Below, one piece after another: positions 22,046 to 31,300 of a stretch of 64,000 bases of DNA. The stretch is taken from contig NZ_JAJVKW010000007.1 in assembly GCF_024198255.1 (NCBI RefSeq), positions 124,001 to 188,000 of the forward strand, in the 5' to 3' direction. Numbering within the stretch: the first letter of the stretch is position 1; the number at the start of each line of letters is the position of its first letter. The translations under genes were made by a program, and so were the position numbers. The notes under the pieces are model-generated. The model had not been told where the DNA came from. It ran no database searches and saw nothing but the letters and a program-made list of their open reading frames with translations. The DNA is from Myxococcus guangdongensis. GTDB taxonomy: Bacteria; Myxococcota; Myxococcia; Myxococcales; Myxococcaceae.

Positions 22046-22848
22046 GTCATCCACCCGGCGAGCGTGAGCGTGAGCACGAAGTCGATCACGAAGATGGCCG
22101 CGCACCCGCGAACCACGGCGCTCGCCGCCGCGCGTCCCACCGCCTGGGCGCCTCCTCGCGCGGACAGCCCCACCGCCGTGGACACCAACGAGATGGCCAG
22201 CCCGAAGGCCCCCGTCTTCAACACGCCGCCCAGGATGTCCAGCGGGCTCAGCATGTGCGCGAAGGTCCCGAAGAACGTCCGGAGCGGCAGGTCCAGGGTG
22301 AGCAGCGCGGCCAGGGCCTCGAACAGGATGGCCACCAGGAACGTGAAGGTGCTCATCGCGAGCATGCTCAGCTCCATCGCCACCACGCGCGGCGCCACGA
22401 GGATGGCGAAGGGGTCCAGCCCGATGCCGCGCAGGCCCTCGATCTGCCCGCCCACCTGCATGGTGGCCAGCTCCGCCGCGTTCCTCGCGCCGATGCGCGC
22501 GGACATGATGAGCCCCAGCAGCAGCGGTCCGAACTCCCACAGCACCCCGTAGCCGGCGGCCCACCCGAGGAACGCACGCGCCCCGAAGCGCTGGATGTAC
22601 AGGCCCGACTGCAACACGACGATGACGCCCGCCAGCGCCGCGGTGGCCAGGGCCAGGGGCAGCGAGTCGTAGCCGAACTGCACCAGCGCCCGCGCGAGCT
22701 CGCGTCGCTCCAGCCGTGGCAATCCCAACACCGTGCGCGCCGCGACCAGGGCCAGCGCTCCCGCGCCGCGCACCGCCTCCAGCCCCACCGCGCCCGCGCC
22801 ACGCACGGTCCTCAGCCCGGGGCTCTCGACGCGCGGCGATGGGCTCAC
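22042..22848 (-). CDS. MlaE-like ABC permease 1
   Basis: A 268-residue MlaE-family permease. The GTG at 22848 overlaps the upstream ATPase stop in a GTGA. After a ~50-residue N-terminal lead with an amphipathic stretch, the conserved permease core appears: SARIGARNAAELATMQV, then GQIEGLRGIGLDPFAILVAPRVVA, followed by several hydrophobic segments. It matches classical MlaE more closely than its downstream paralogue does. It is the second gene of the operon and is expected to pair with permease 2 in the membrane. Confidence 0.93.
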   Translation of the reverse strand: MSPSPRVESPGLRTVRGAGAVGLEAVRGAGALALVAARTVLGLPRLERRELARALVQFGYDSLPLALATAALAGVIVVLQSGLYIQRFGARAFLGWAAGYGVLWEFGPLLLGLIMSARIGARNAAELATMQVGGQIEGLRGIGLDPFAILVAPRVVAMELSMLAMSTFTFLVAILFEALAALLTLDLPLRTFFGTFAHMLSPLDILGGVLKTGAFGLAISLVSTAVGLSARGGAQAVGRAAASAVVRGCAAIFVIDFVLTLTLAGWMT

Positions 22849-23543
22849 GGGAGCACCTCGTCCTGTTCGCGCTCCAGCTCCGGCGCGGGTCCCCCGTCGT
22901 ATATCAACCGCCCGCCTCGCAGGTAGAGCCAGCGGGGCAGGGGAAGGTCCACCGGCGCCTCGGGCGCGGCGACCAACAGCGTGCCGCCGCGCGACACCTC
23001 GAGCAGCACCCGCGCCACCTGCCGCGCCGTGCCCGGGTCCAACCCCGCGAAGGGGTCATCCGCGAGAAGTACCGACGGACGCGCCGCCAGCGCCCGCGCC
23101 AGCCCCGCGCGCTTCTTCATGCCTCCGGACAGCCGCTCCGGCAGCGTGTCCGCCGCGTCCGTCAGGCCCACGGCGCGCAGCACCTCGTCCGCGCGCGCCT
23201 GCGCCTCGGCCTCCGGTACGCGCCGACGCGTGAGCGGAAAGAGGACGTTCTGCCGCACCGTCAGCGAGTCGAACAGCGCGTCCGTCTGGAACACCATGCC
23301 GAACGAAGCCTGCCGCACGCGACGCTCGGCGGCGGACAGGCCCGCCACGTCCTGGCCATCCCACAGGACGCGCCCGCTGAACGCGGGGACCAGCCCCGCG
23401 AAGGCCTTGAGCAGCGTCGTCTTGCCCGAGCCCGAGCGGCCCAGCACCACCGCCTGCGTCCCCGGAGGCAGCGCGCAGGCCACCTCCGCGAGCACGGTGC
23501 GCGCGCCATGCCTCACCGTCAGGCCCTCCGCGCGCAGGTCCAT
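22845..23543 (-). CDS. MlaF-like ABC ATPase 1 (degenerate Walker B and H-loop)
   Basis: A 232-residue ABC ATPase, the first gene of the tight operon. Walker A GRSGSGKT, Q-loop (MVFQTDALF) and a perfect signature (LSGGMKKR) are present. The hydrolysis side is degenerate: Walker B reads VLLADDPFAGLD, with Asp instead of the catalytic Glu, and where the H-loop His is expected (LLVVTHD in its partner) there is LLVAAPEAP with no histidine. It probably binds but does not efficiently hydrolyse ATP at its own Walker site. Paired with ATPase 2 it would give one fully canonical and one degenerate composite site. Its ATG lies 22 bp after the MopE-like lipoprotein stop. Confidence 0.92.
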   Translation of the reverse strand: MDLRAEGLTVRHGARTVLAEVACALPPGTQAVVLGRSGSGKTTLLKAFAGLVPAFSGRVLWDGQDVAGLSAAERRVRQASFGMVFQTDALFDSLTVRQNVLFPLTRRRVPEAEAQARADEVLRAVGLTDAADTLPERLSGGMKKRAGLARALAARPSVLLADDPFAGLDPGTARQVARVLLEVSRGGTLLVAAPEAPVDLPLPRWLYLRGGRLIYDGGPAPELEREQDEVLP

Positions 23544-23565
23544 GGTGGGACTCGGCTCCTTCCGG

Positions 23566-25539
23566 TCAGGGCTTCCAGCGCGTGAGCAGGCCGTCGTGTC
23601 CGGTGGCCCAGACCTCGCCTGGGCCGAAGCCGCCCAGCGCGTTCACCGTCCTGGTCGGGGTGGCGACAGTGCTCCACGCGGTGCCGTTGAAGAAGTGGAG
23701 GTCGTTCACCACCGAGGACGCCGCGTAGATGCCCGTGCGGCCGAACGCGATGAAGGCCCGAAGGTTCGGCACCACGCCGCCAGTCACGGTGAGCACCGGC
23801 TTCTGCGTCCACGTGGCTCGTGACTTCTCCAGCAGCAGCCCGCGGTCGCCCGCGACGTACACCATTTGGGGCGTGAGCACCTGGACGCCATTGAGGAAGC
23901 CCGTGGTGGTCTCGGGCAGACCGAGCACCTCGCGAGTCCAGGTCGTCCCACTCTCGGGTGAGCTCCACGCCACCGGACGCTGTTCGCCGTTCACCGTCTC
24001 CGCGCCCACCACGAACAGGGAGTCGGCTCGCAGGCCGTCGATGTCCCGCAGGTTCGCCGCGAACTGGGTGACGGTCGTCGGGTCCGGCTGGTTCCCCGAG
24101 GAGCCATGGTCGTAGCTCCAGGACACGACGCGCCCCGTACTGGAGACGCCATACACGTTGAAGACGTTGCTGTTCGGGTCCGGGAAGCCCACCAGGCCGT
24201 TGATGGCTCCCGTCTGGCCGCTCGAGCGGGTCTCGCAGGGGGTGGTGAGTGCGTTGGGCATCAATGTGGCGAACCGACCGTCGCTCGAGCCCAGGAACAC
24301 GCGTCCGTTGGGCGCGGCCCAGGCGGACTTCCAATCTCCCGCACAGCTCGTCGCAGCCGTGAAGGTGTTGCCGTTCACATGGACGACGCGGTCGTTCGGG
24401 CCAGCCAACCACCCCAGTCGCTCGCCATAGTTGGCCACAGCGTCGTACCGCGTGCTCCCGTTGTTGAGCACCGTCACTGCGTTCCAGGCGACCGCGGCGC
24501 AGCCCGGCACCCCGTCATCCACTCCATTGACGCAGTCGTTGTCCAGCCGGTCGCACACCTCGGCAACACCGACGAACGAGACGCGGGGGGTTCCCTCGTC
24601 GCAGTCGTTCTTCTCCGTCGTCGCACCCAGTTCGGGCGCCTGGCAACTGAGCCCCAGGGACGTGCCCGCCTGGCCGTCGCCATCGTCATCCGCGAAGTAC
24701 TCCACGGGCACCTGAGTGCTGACACAGGCCGAGGCCTGCGTGGACTGGCACTGCCGGGTTCCCGCGCAGAGTTGCTCCGTGACGCAGGTGACGCCCACGT
24801 CGAACGGGGCGTTGTCCGCGGCGCCATCGCAGTTGTCGTCCTTGCCGTCGCACCGGAACTCGTCCTGGCCCGGATGCACCAGGGGGTCGTTGTCGTTGCA
24901 GTCGCCCGCTCGCGTCGCGAAGCCCACGGGCGCCGCGCAGCCCATCTGCGGTTGGGTGGTGGCATCGCCGTACCCATCCCCATCCTCATCCACCCAGTAC
25001 TGGACGTTTCCCGGCGCGTCGCTCTCGCCCGCGACGCAGTTGTTGTCCACGCCGTCGCACACCTCGGTGGCGCCGGGGTGCACCTCCGGGCGCGTGTCGT
25101 CGCAGTCGGTGCCGGGGTAGTCGCCCTTCATGGCGAAGAAGCCGTCGTCGTCGAGGTCCTCGGCGCGCAGATCCAGCTTCAGGTCCGTCAGGTTCTCCTC
25201 GGGGAGCTGCACGTCCGCGGACTGCCGGGCGATGACGGGGCCCTCACACGAGCCCTCGTGCGCCTGGGCGATCACCCGGAGGTCCTGACTCCAGCCCGCC
25301 TGCTTCAGGATGACGCCGACGCGCGTGTCGCTCCGGGCGTCCGCGTCCACCGTCACCACACCCGACTCCCGGCGCGTGGGCTCCCGACGGTCTTCCACGG
25401 ACAGCGTCAGGCACTTGGGCCGGAAGGTCGCATACGTGATGAAGACCCGGAACCCGCCCTCATTGGTCGAGGTCTTGCTCTTGCAACCCGCCATCGAAAG
25501 TGTCAGCAGCGCTACACCGACCAGGAATAAACGCACCAT
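23566..25539 (-). CDS. MopE-type metal-binding-motif lipoprotein
   Basis: A 657-residue lipoprotein. The ATG at 25539 has GGAG at nine-base spacing; the in-frame TTG just upstream is less likely. The lipobox is LSMAGC (Cys19). About residues 125-335 hold three copies of the MopE-type putative metal-binding motif, of the form DC(D/N)D..P.VHPG..E.CDG.DNNC. Between them are Asp-rich Ca-loop-like stretches such as DEDGDGYGD and DDDGDGQAG. The last ~310 residues are beta-rich with recurring GxxGxxW-type units (VWATGHDGLLTRW at the end) and may form a propeller. The motif is named after a copper-binding surface protein, but metal identity is unknown here. It sits 22 bp before the MCE-transporter operon and could be co-transcribed with it. 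Confidence 0.82.
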   Translation of the reverse strand: MVRLFLVGVALLTLSMAGCKSKTSTNEGGFRVFITYATFRPKCLTLSVEDRREPTRRESGVVTVDADARSDTRVGVILKQAGWSQDLRVIAQAHEGSCEGPVIARQSADVQLPEENLTDLKLDLRAEDLDDDGFFAMKGDYPGTDCDDTRPEVHPGATEVCDGVDNNCVAGESDAPGNVQYWVDEDGDGYGDATTQPQMGCAAPVGFATRAGDCNDNDPLVHPGQDEFRCDGKDDNCDGAADNAPFDVGVTCVTEQLCAGTRQCQSTQASACVSTQVPVEYFADDDGDGQAGTSLGLSCQAPELGATTEKNDCDEGTPRVSFVGVAEVCDRLDNDCVNGVDDGVPGCAAVAWNAVTVLNNGSTRYDAVANYGERLGWLAGPNDRVVHVNGNTFTAATSCAGDWKSAWAAPNGRVFLGSSDGRFATLMPNALTTPCETRSSGQTGAINGLVGFPDPNSNVFNVYGVSSTGRVVSWSYDHGSSGNQPDPTTVTQFAANLRDIDGLRADSLFVVGAETVNGEQRPVAWSSPESGTTWTREVLGLPETTTGFLNGVQVLTPQMVYVAGDRGLLLEKSRATWTQKPVLTVTGGVVPNLRAFIAFGRTGIYAASSVVNDLHFFNGTAWSTVATPTRTVNALGGFGPGEVWATGHDGLLTRWKP

Positions 25540-25734
25540 CAATGCATTCTCCGGCGCGCCGAGGCGCCCACTGTCGTGACGTCCCGTCGTAGACCCCAGG
25601 ACATCCGGAACTCCCCCTTAGACCGCCGTGCTGGCATCGTCCAGCAGCCCACTCCGCCGGGTTCGCCGTTTCGCTCGTCGGGCCCCAGCACGCACACCCC
25701 GCACTCCGTCGGCCCGAGCCTCGACTTCCCGCTC

Positions 25735-27168
25735 ATGTCCACTGTCCGAACCGCCCTCGTCGCGCCCCTGTGTGCCTGGATGGTGCTCTCCCCATCCCAG
25801 TCCCAGGCGCTCCAGAGCGACGCTCCCGTGGCTCCCACCCCCTCGCGCGAGGCTGCGGATTCCGCACCCGGGGCTGCGAAAACCGCACCGACCGCTGCGG
25901 ATTCCGCACCGGGAAGCACCACCCCCGCGGGCTCGGCGCTGACGTTCGAGCAGGCGGTGTCGATGGCGGCCGAGCGCAACGAGTCCGCGCTCGCCGCCCA
26001 GGAGCGCGTCAAGGCCGCCGAGGCCCGGGTGTCGCGGGCCCGCGCGTTCTTCTTCCCGGAGTTGACCGCGACGGGCACGTACACGCGCCGCCCCAACCAG
26101 ACCACGCGCGAGGTCGGCGGACAGCAGGTCATCATCCAGCGCTACAACGCCTTCGGCGCGAACCTCGTCGCTCGGATGACGCTCTTCGACGCGCGCGGCT
26201 TCCCCCTGTACCGCGCCGCGAAGCGGGAGAGCGAGGCGGTGGGCATGGAGTCGGTGGAGGCCCGGCGGCAGGTCTCGTTCGAGGCCGCCAACGCCTTCCT
26301 CATCACGCTGCAGGAGCAGCAGGTCTTCCAGGCCGCCGAGCAGCGCATCGCCTTCGCCCGGCAGTCGCACGCGGACGCGCAGGCCCGCGCCAAGGCGGGG
26401 CTCGCCAGCACCAACGACGTCACCCGCGCGGAGGTGGAGGTGGCCACCGCGGAGGTGGAGCTCATCAGCGCCCGGAACCTGGCGCAGACCAGCCGCCTGG
26501 AGCTCGGCTATCTGCTGGTGGAGCCGGTGGAGGGAGCGCTCGCGGCGCCCCAGCGGCTGCTCGAGGACGCGGCCCGTCCGCTCGACACGCACGACCGCAT
26601 CATCCCGGGTGCGGTGGAGCGGCGGCCGGACATCCTCGCGGGGCAGCTGCGCGTGGAGTCGCTGCAGGCCAACGCGTGGGAGCCGCTCGCGCGGCTGTTG
26701 CCCGCGCTCGGCGTGTCCGCGACCTACCGGCTCACCAACGAGCAGGGCCTCGCGGGCCGCACGGGGGATGGCTTCCTGGCCGCGGACCTGACGTGGAACC
26801 TCTTCGACGGCGGCGAGCGGTACGCGGAGCGCCACGAGCGGGTGGCCCTGGCGCGCGCCGCGGAGCTGGAGCTGGAGCAGGGCACCCGGCGCGTGGATGT
26901 GGACATCCAGCGGGCGCGGGTGGCCCTGGAGAACGCGCGGGCGGCGCTGACGCAGAGCGAGCTGGCGACGCGCGCGGCGAAGCAGAACGCGGAGGAGCAG
27001 GGCATCCTCTACCGCCAGGGTCTGTCCACGGCGCTGACGTTGGCGGACGCCTCGCTGCGCCTGTTCGAGGCGGAGGTGGCCGTGGCCCGCAGCCGGTATT
27101 CGCTGGGCGTCGCCCTGTTGGGCTTGAGGGCGGCGGTCGGACTCGATCCTTTGGGGAAGGAACCGTGA
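25735..27168 (+). CDS. TolC-family outer-membrane efflux protein
   Basis: A 477-residue outer-membrane factor. The ATG at 25735 starts a signal peptide (MSTVRTALVAPLCAWMVL); the longer frame places 53 implausible residues before it. After a low-complexity Ala/Pro linker made of 7-residue units (residues ~41-61), two TolC-type coiled-coil/beta halves follow, recognisable by ALTFEQAVSMAAERN, GLASTNDVTRAEVEVATAE, NLFDGGERYAERHE and ILYRQGLSTALTLADA. It forms the outer-membrane tunnel for the efflux pump encoded next. Its stop overlaps the GTG start of the membrane-fusion gene in a GTGA, showing one operon. Confidence 0.95.
   Translation: MSTVRTALVAPLCAWMVLSPSQSQALQSDAPVAPTPSREAADSAPGAAKTAPTAADSAPGSTTPAGSALTFEQAVSMAAERNESALAAQERVKAAEARVSRARAFFFPELTATGTYTRRPNQTTREVGGQQVIIQRYNAFGANLVARMTLFDARGFPLYRAAKRESEAVGMESVEARRQVSFEAANAFLITLQEQQVFQAAEQRIAFARQSHADAQARAKAGLASTNDVTRAEVEVATAEVELISARNLAQTSRLELGYLLVEPVEGALAAPQRLLEDAARPLDTHDRIIPGAVERRPDILAGQLRVESLQANAWEPLARLLPALGVSATYRLTNEQGLAGRTGDGFLAADLTWNLFDGGERYAERHERVALARAAELELEQGTRRVDVDIQRARVALENARAALTQSELATRAAKQNAEEQGILYRQGLSTALTLADASLRLFEAEVAVARSRYSLGVALLGLRAAVGLDPLGKEP
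25854..25908. repeat. three phased 13-bp dyads in tolC-like 5' coding region
   Basis: TGCGGATTCCGCA (25854-25866), TGCGAAAACCGCA (25875-25887) and TGCGGATTCCGCA (25896-25908) occur at exact 21-bp spacing. The outer two are perfect inverted repeats around one central base. They encode the heptad-like linker AADSAPG / AAKTAPT / AADSAPG just after the signal peptide. They may be only a short tandem repeat in a linker, or an operator inside the gene. Confidence 0.75.
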
Positions 27169-28370
27169 AGGTGATGCGACGCGCAGGAACGCTGACCTTG
27201 GCCGTGGCGATGCTCGCCATGGGGGCATGCAAGAAGGACGGGGAGGCGTCGAAGGGCGAGGCTCCCGCGGCGGGTGGGAAGGCGGGCGGTCGCCCCGGTG
27301 GCGGCGGCCGGGGCCCCATCCAGTTCCCCGTCGAGGTCGCGCCCGTCGAGGCACGCGACGTCGAGTACGTCGTGAACGCGGTGGGCTCCGTGGAGGCCTT
27401 CGAGCGGGTGCAGATCACCGCCCGCGTGCCGGGCGCCGTGGAGCGCGTGCTCTTCATGGAGGGGCAAGGGGTGAAGAAGGGGGACGTGCTCGCGGAGATC
27501 GAGCCCGCCCGCTACGCCATCGCCGTGCGGGCGGCCGAGGCCACGCTGGCCAAGGCCCGCGCCTCGCTGGTGGAGGCCCAGGCCGGCGCCGAACGTCGCA
27601 CGGCCGTCAACGAGGCCAGTCCCGGCCTGTTGCCCGCCGAGCAGCTTGAGACCTTCACGGCGCGCGCGCGCACCGCGGAGGCGGACGTGGCCTCCGCGCG
27701 GGCCCTGCTGGACCAGGCGCAGCTCAACCAGCGCGACGCGTATGTCCGCGCGCCCATGGACGGCGTGCTGCAGACGCGCACCGTGCAGACGGGCCAGTAC
27801 GTGCAGCCCGGCCTGGTGCTGGCGACGCTGCTGCGCAGGGACCCGCTGCTGCTGCGCTTCACGGTGCCGGAGGCGGACGTGGCGCGCATCAAGCCGGGGC
27901 TCTCGGCGCGCTTCACGGTGCGCTCGGAGAGCGGCGCGTTCACCGCGAAGATCACCCACGTGGCGCAGGCCGCGGACGAGGCCAACCGCCTGGTGCCGGT
28001 GACGGCGGAGGTGTCCGCCGAGGACGCGGCGAAGCTGCGCCCCGGCGCCTTCGCGTCGGTGGCGGTGCCGGTGGAGACGCGCGGCGGCAGCCCGGTGGTG
28101 CCGCAGACGGCGGTGCGCGCCAGCGAGCGCGGCTTCCTGGCCTTCGTGGTGGATGGCGAGAAGGCGCGCGAGCGGGTGCTGGAGTTGGGCATGCGCACCG
28201 CGGACGGACGGGTGGAGGTCCGCGAGGGATTGAAGGCGGGCGAGACGCTGGTCATCCGCGGCGGCGAGGCCCTGCGTGACGGCGTGACGGTGAGGGTGGT
28301 GCAGGAGAAGAAGCCCACCCTGACGGCGGAGCCGCGCGCGGAGGATGGCGGCCAGGGAGCGCGGCGATGA
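27165..28370 (+). CDS. RND efflux periplasmic adaptor (HlyD/AcrA family) lipoprotein
   Basis: A 401-residue membrane-fusion protein. The GTG at 27165 overlaps the tolC-like stop (GTGA) and has GGAAGG upstream; an ATG three codons later is an alternative. A lipobox (LAMGACKK) anchors it to the inner membrane. A Gly-rich linker precedes the lipoyl/barrel-sandwich half-motifs (VGSVEAFERVQITARVPG and YVRAPMDGVLQTRTVQTGQYV), an intervening alpha-hairpin, then the beta-barrel and membrane-proximal domains. It links the RND pump to TolC. Its stop overlaps the pump start in an ATGA. Confidence 0.94.
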   Translation: MKVMRRAGTLTLAVAMLAMGACKKDGEASKGEAPAAGGKAGGRPGGGGRGPIQFPVEVAPVEARDVEYVVNAVGSVEAFERVQITARVPGAVERVLFMEGQGVKKGDVLAEIEPARYAIAVRAAEATLAKARASLVEAQAGAERRTAVNEASPGLLPAEQLETFTARARTAEADVASARALLDQAQLNQRDAYVRAPMDGVLQTRTVQTGQYVQPGLVLATLLRRDPLLLRFTVPEADVARIKPGLSARFTVRSESGAFTAKITHVAQAADEANRLVPVTAEVSAEDAAKLRPGAFASVAVPVETRGGSPVVPQTAVRASERGFLAFVVDGEKARERVLELGMRTADGRVEVREGLKAGETLVIRGGEALRDGVTVRVVQEKKPTLTAEPRAEDGGQGARR

Positions 28371-31300
28371 ACCTGACGGAAGCGTGCATCAAGAAGCCCG
28401 TCCTGGCGTGGATGATCATGGCGGCCACCATCGTCTTCGGACTGGTGGCGGCGCAGCGCATCGGCATCAGCCAGTTCCCGGACGTCGACTTCCCCACCAT
28501 CAACATCAGCGTGACGTGGGAGGGCGCCAACCCCGAGGCCGTCGAGACGGACGTCATCGAGCCCATCGAGGAGGCGGTGACGCAGGTGGAGGGCGTCACC
28601 AGCATCACCTCCAGCGCGCGCCAGGGCGGCGCCAACATCACGGTGGAGCTGGACCTGTCGCGCAACGTGGACATGGCGCTGCAGGAGGTCCAGACGAAGA
28701 TCAGCCAGGCGCAGCGCCAACTGCCCGAGGACATCGACCCGCCCATCGTCACCAAGACGAACCCGGAGGACCAGCCCATCATCCAGGTGGGCGTGTCCGG
28801 GCCCTTCTCCCAGCAGGTGGTGAGCGACTTCGCCCGCTACCGCGTGAAGGAGAAGCTGCAGACGGTGCCCGGCGTGGGCGAGGTGTCCGTTGGTGGCTCG
28901 TTGGACCGCAACATCCGCATCTGGGTGGACTCGGCCAAGCTGGACGCGCTCGGGCTGACGGTGACGGACATCACCTCCGCGCTGCAGCGTGAGCACGTGG
29001 AGCTGCCGGCGGGGCGCATCGAGGCCGAGGGGCGCGAGGTCAACGTCCGCGTGCTCGGCGAGGCGCTGGACCTGGAGACGCTGCGCGACATCGTCGTGCG
29101 CGAGCAGGGCGGCCAGCCGGTGTACCTGCGCGACGTGGCGCTGGTGGAGGACGGGTTCGAGGACGTGCGGCGCATGGCGCGCGTCAACGGCACGCCCGCG
29201 CAGGGCCTGGGCATCCGCAAGCAGCGCGGCGCCAACGCGGTGTCCGTGGCGAAGGGTGTGCGCGAGGAGCTGGCGCGCATCCAGAAGGACGCTCCGGAGG
29301 GGATGGACGTGGCCATCCGCTTCGACACCACGCAGTTCATCGAGGAGAGCGTCCACGAGATCGAGTTCGAGCTGATGCTGGCCTGCATCCTCACGGCCTT
29401 CGTCTGCTGGCTCTTCCTGGGCTCGCTGTCGAGCACGATGAACGTGGTGCTGGCCATCCCCATGTCGCTGTTGGGGACGGTGGCCGTCATCTACTTCCTG
29501 GGCTTCACGCTCAACACCTTCACGCTGTTGGGCCTGGCGCTGGCGGTGGGCATCGTGGTGGACGACGCCATCATGGTGCTGGAGAACATCTTCCGACACT
29601 CGGAGGAGGGGAAGGACCGGGTGCGCGCGGCGCGAGAGGGCACCGCGGAGATCACGTTCGCGGCGCTCGCGGCCACCGCGGCCGTCATCGCCATCTTCCT
29701 GCCCGTCGTCTTCATGAAGGGCGTCATCGGCAAGTTCTTCCTCCAGTTCGGCGTCACCCTGTGCGTGGCGGTGATGCTGTCGTACGTGGAGGCGATCACC
29801 CTGGCGCCGGCGCGCTGCGCCCAATTGCTGAAGACGTCCCGTGAGGGGCGCAGCAAGGTCGGCGTGTGGGTGGACAAGGCCTTCACGAAGCTGGAGCACG
29901 CCTATGGCCGGGCGCTCGGGTGGGCGCTGGTGCGGCCGTGGCGGGTGCTGGCCGGGGCGCTGGTCATCCTGGCGGCGAGCGTGTTCGCCTTCCGCGCGCT
30001 GCCCGGTGAGTTCGTGCCGTCGCAGGACCAGAGCCGACTGATGGTCCGCATGCAGACGGCGGTGGGCAGCAGCATCGAGGAGACCAACCAGCTCTTCCAG
30101 AAGGCGGAGGCGTTCGCCGCCTCGCGGCCGGAGGTGACGAGCGTCTTCGCGTTGGTGGGCGGCGGTGGTGGCGGCGTGAACTCGGGCTTCATGATGCTCA
30201 CGCTCAAGCCGCCCGACGAGCGCATGACGCAGTCGGAGTTCCAGCAGGTCCTCCGCAAGGAGCTCAACGGCTACCCGGGCCTGCGCGCGGTGGTGCAGGA
30301 CCTGTCGCAGCAGGGCTTCTCCGCGCAGCGTGGCTTCCCGGTGGAGTTCAGCGTGCGCGGCTCGGACTGGGACGCGCTGGTGAAGGCCAGTCAGGAGATG
30401 CGCGACAAGGTCCAGGCCAGCGGCAAGGTGGTGGACGTGGACACCGACTACCAGCTCGGCATGCCGGAGCTGCGCATCACCCCGGACCGGGCGCGCGCGG
30501 CGGACCTGGGCGTGCCGATGCAGACGGTGGCGACCACCATCAACGCGCTGGTGGGCGGCGTGCGCGTGGGCAAGTACAGCACGGGCGGGCGCCGCATCGA
30601 CGTGCGCCTGCGCCTGCTCGCGGGGCAGCGCTCGCGTCCGGAGGACCTGGCGCTGCTCAAGGTGCGCACGGCCAGCGGCGCGCTGGTGCCGCTGTCGGCG
30701 CTGGTGTCGCAGGAGGAGCGCCCGGCGCTGCAGGCCATCACCCGCAGGGACAGAGAGCGCGCCATCAGCATCTTCGCCAACGTGGCGCCGGGCTCCAATC
30801 AGGAGGAGGCGCTGGCCACGGTGGAGCAGCTGGCGAAGGACCTGCCGGGCGGCGTGCGCGTGGTGCCGGGCGGCGCGAGCGTGGCGTTCCGCGACTCGAT
30901 GGGCAGCCTGTTCTTCGCGCTCTTCCTGGGGATTGGCGTCGCGTACATGGTGCTGGGCGCGCAGTTCAACTCGTTCCTGCATCCCGTCACGGTGCTGACG
31001 ATCCTGCCGCTGTCGGTGGCGGGCGCGGCCTTCGCGTTGTTGGGCACGGGCAGCACGCTGAACATCTTCAGCATGATTGGTCTGTTGCTGCTGATGGGCA
31101 TCGTGAAGAAGAACTCCATCATCCTGGTGGACTACGCGCTCCAGCAGCGGGAGTTGGGGTTGGGCGCGGTGGAGGCGATGCAGCGCGCGGGGCCGGTACG
31201 CCTGCGGCCCATCCTGATGACGTCCACGGCGACGATGATGGCGGCGGTGCCGGCGGCGCTGGCGTTGGGCGCCGGCAGCGAGACGCGCGCGCCCATGTCC

